Source of the DNA: Corallococcus caeni
Lineage (GTDB): Bacteria > Myxococcota > Myxococcia > Myxococcales > Myxococcaceae
Assembly: GCF_036245865.1 (NCBI RefSeq)
Contig: NZ_BTTW01000003.1
Span: 124,001 to 188,000, forward strand
Reading direction: 5' to 3'
DNA length: 64,000 nucleotides
Positions 63,628 through 64,000 of the stretch are shown in pieces. The notes below the pieces were generated by a model. That model ran no database searches. It was not told the DNA's origin and worked only from the letters and a program-made list of their open reading frames with translations. The number at the start of each line of letters is the position of its first letter. Within the stretch, counting starts at the first letter, position 1. A program made the translations under genes and the position numbers.

Positions 63628-64000
63628 GTGGCGACGAAGGGCAGGCGCAAGCAGGCGGCGGAGGCACCCGCGGAGAAGGACAAGGGCCGCTATCACCACG
63701 GGGACCTACGACAGGCGCTGGTGGACGCGGCGGTGGCGCTCATCGCCGAGGAGGGCTTCGGCGCGCTGACGCTGCGAGAGGTGGCCCGGCGGGCGGGCGT
63801 CACGCACGCGGCGCCCTACCGGCACTTCGCGGACAAGGAGGCGCTCCTGGAGGCGGTGGCGCACGAGGGCTTCCGCGCCATGGCGCGCGAGATGCGCGAG
63901 CGCATGGCCCCGATGACAGGGCCCCTGGAGCGGCTGTACGCGGCGGGCGAGGCCTACGTGCTGTTCGCCGTGCGCCACCCGCCGCACTTCCGGGTGATGT
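63628..64000 (+). CDS. TetR-family regulator, 3' end cut off
   Basis: At least 124 residues before the window ends. The start GTG 63628 follows AGGAGG at 63613-63618. An N-terminal basic arm leads to the TetR HTH (RQALVDAAVALIAEEGFGALTLREVARRAGVTHAAPYRHFADKEALLEAVA), followed by the first ligand-domain helices. The YHHGDLR sequence just before the HTH is typical of a TetR subgroup often next to oxidoreductases. It likely senses a carotenoid or aromatic ligand linked to the neighbouring oxygenase gene; this is inference. Confidence 0.9.
   Translation, partial: MATKGRRKQAAEAPAEKDKGRYHHGDLRQALVDAAVALIAEEGFGALTLREVARRAGVTHAAPYRHFADKEALLEAVAHEGFRAMAREMRERMAPMTGPLERLYAAGEAYVLFAVRHPPHFRVM

Overview
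The window reads as chromosomal DNA of a myxobacterium of the family Myxococcaceae (Myxococcus, Corallococcus or a close relative). It is very GC-rich, with strong third-position GC and many GTG/TTG starts, and it carries a complete frz motility chemosensory locus with frzS and frzZ close by, which is a hallmark of this family. I cannot fix genus or species. No tRNA, rRNA, insertion sequence, prophage or CRISPR array is visible. Coding density is near complete and the longest gene-free gap is about 280 bp.

Layout. 0-4.1 kb: two tandem secreted proteins rich in carboxypeptidase-regulatory-like (CnaB-like) repeats, the first cut by the window edge. 4.1-13.4 kb (mostly minus): a PAS sensor histidine kinase, an exported protein of unknown function, a YfhO-type membrane protein, a GNAT acetyltransferase, a small cysteine protein, a ferritin-like lipoprotein, and an SDR oxidoreductase divergent from an HxlR regulator with two matching palindromes between them. 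13.9-20.5 kb: a DUF692/MNIO enzyme with a C-terminal extension, uridine kinase, a MetX-like hydrolase lacking its nucleophile, an anchored unknown protein and a PQQ-propeller-like protein. 20.6-27.4 kb (plus): a HARE-HTH/Mrr-like protein, two lipoproteins, birA, coaX and a conserved unknown protein.

27.5-43 kb is the motility block. On the minus strand lie frzS, an anti-sigma factor, an ECF sigma gene (rpoE1-like), alanine dehydrogenase and frzZ, with a radical SAM gene and a TPR lipoprotein gene on the plus strand between ald and frzZ. Divergent from frzZ is the operon frzA-frzB-frzCD-frzE-frzG-frzF. Together these encode a cytoplasmic receptor (FrzCD), two CheW-like couplers, a CheA-CheY hybrid kinase (FrzE), a methylesterase and methyltransferase for adaptation, the twin-receiver output protein FrzZ, and FrzS, a polar type IV pilus motility protein. 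The phosphorylation residues known from M. xanthus are retained at the same or nearly the same positions.

43-64 kb: a PHA-system-like protein, class II photolyase, a proline-rich membrane protein, a divergent DUF1015 protein, a TrmN6-like methyltransferase, a putative surface protein, a fused membrane/spermidine synthase protein, an ABC transporter operon, hemB, a DUF4177-like protein, an RDD protein, a 727-residue tandem ATP-grasp ligase, a phospholipase D-like lipoprotein, and a carotenoid oxygenase divergent from a TetR regulator that runs off the right edge.

The most interesting items are the MNIO enzyme fused to a candidate RiPP-recognition-like tail, the tandem ATP-grasp ligase, the degenerate Mrr-like HARE-HTH protein, the MetX-like pseudoenzyme, and two divergent promoters with paired palindromic operators.
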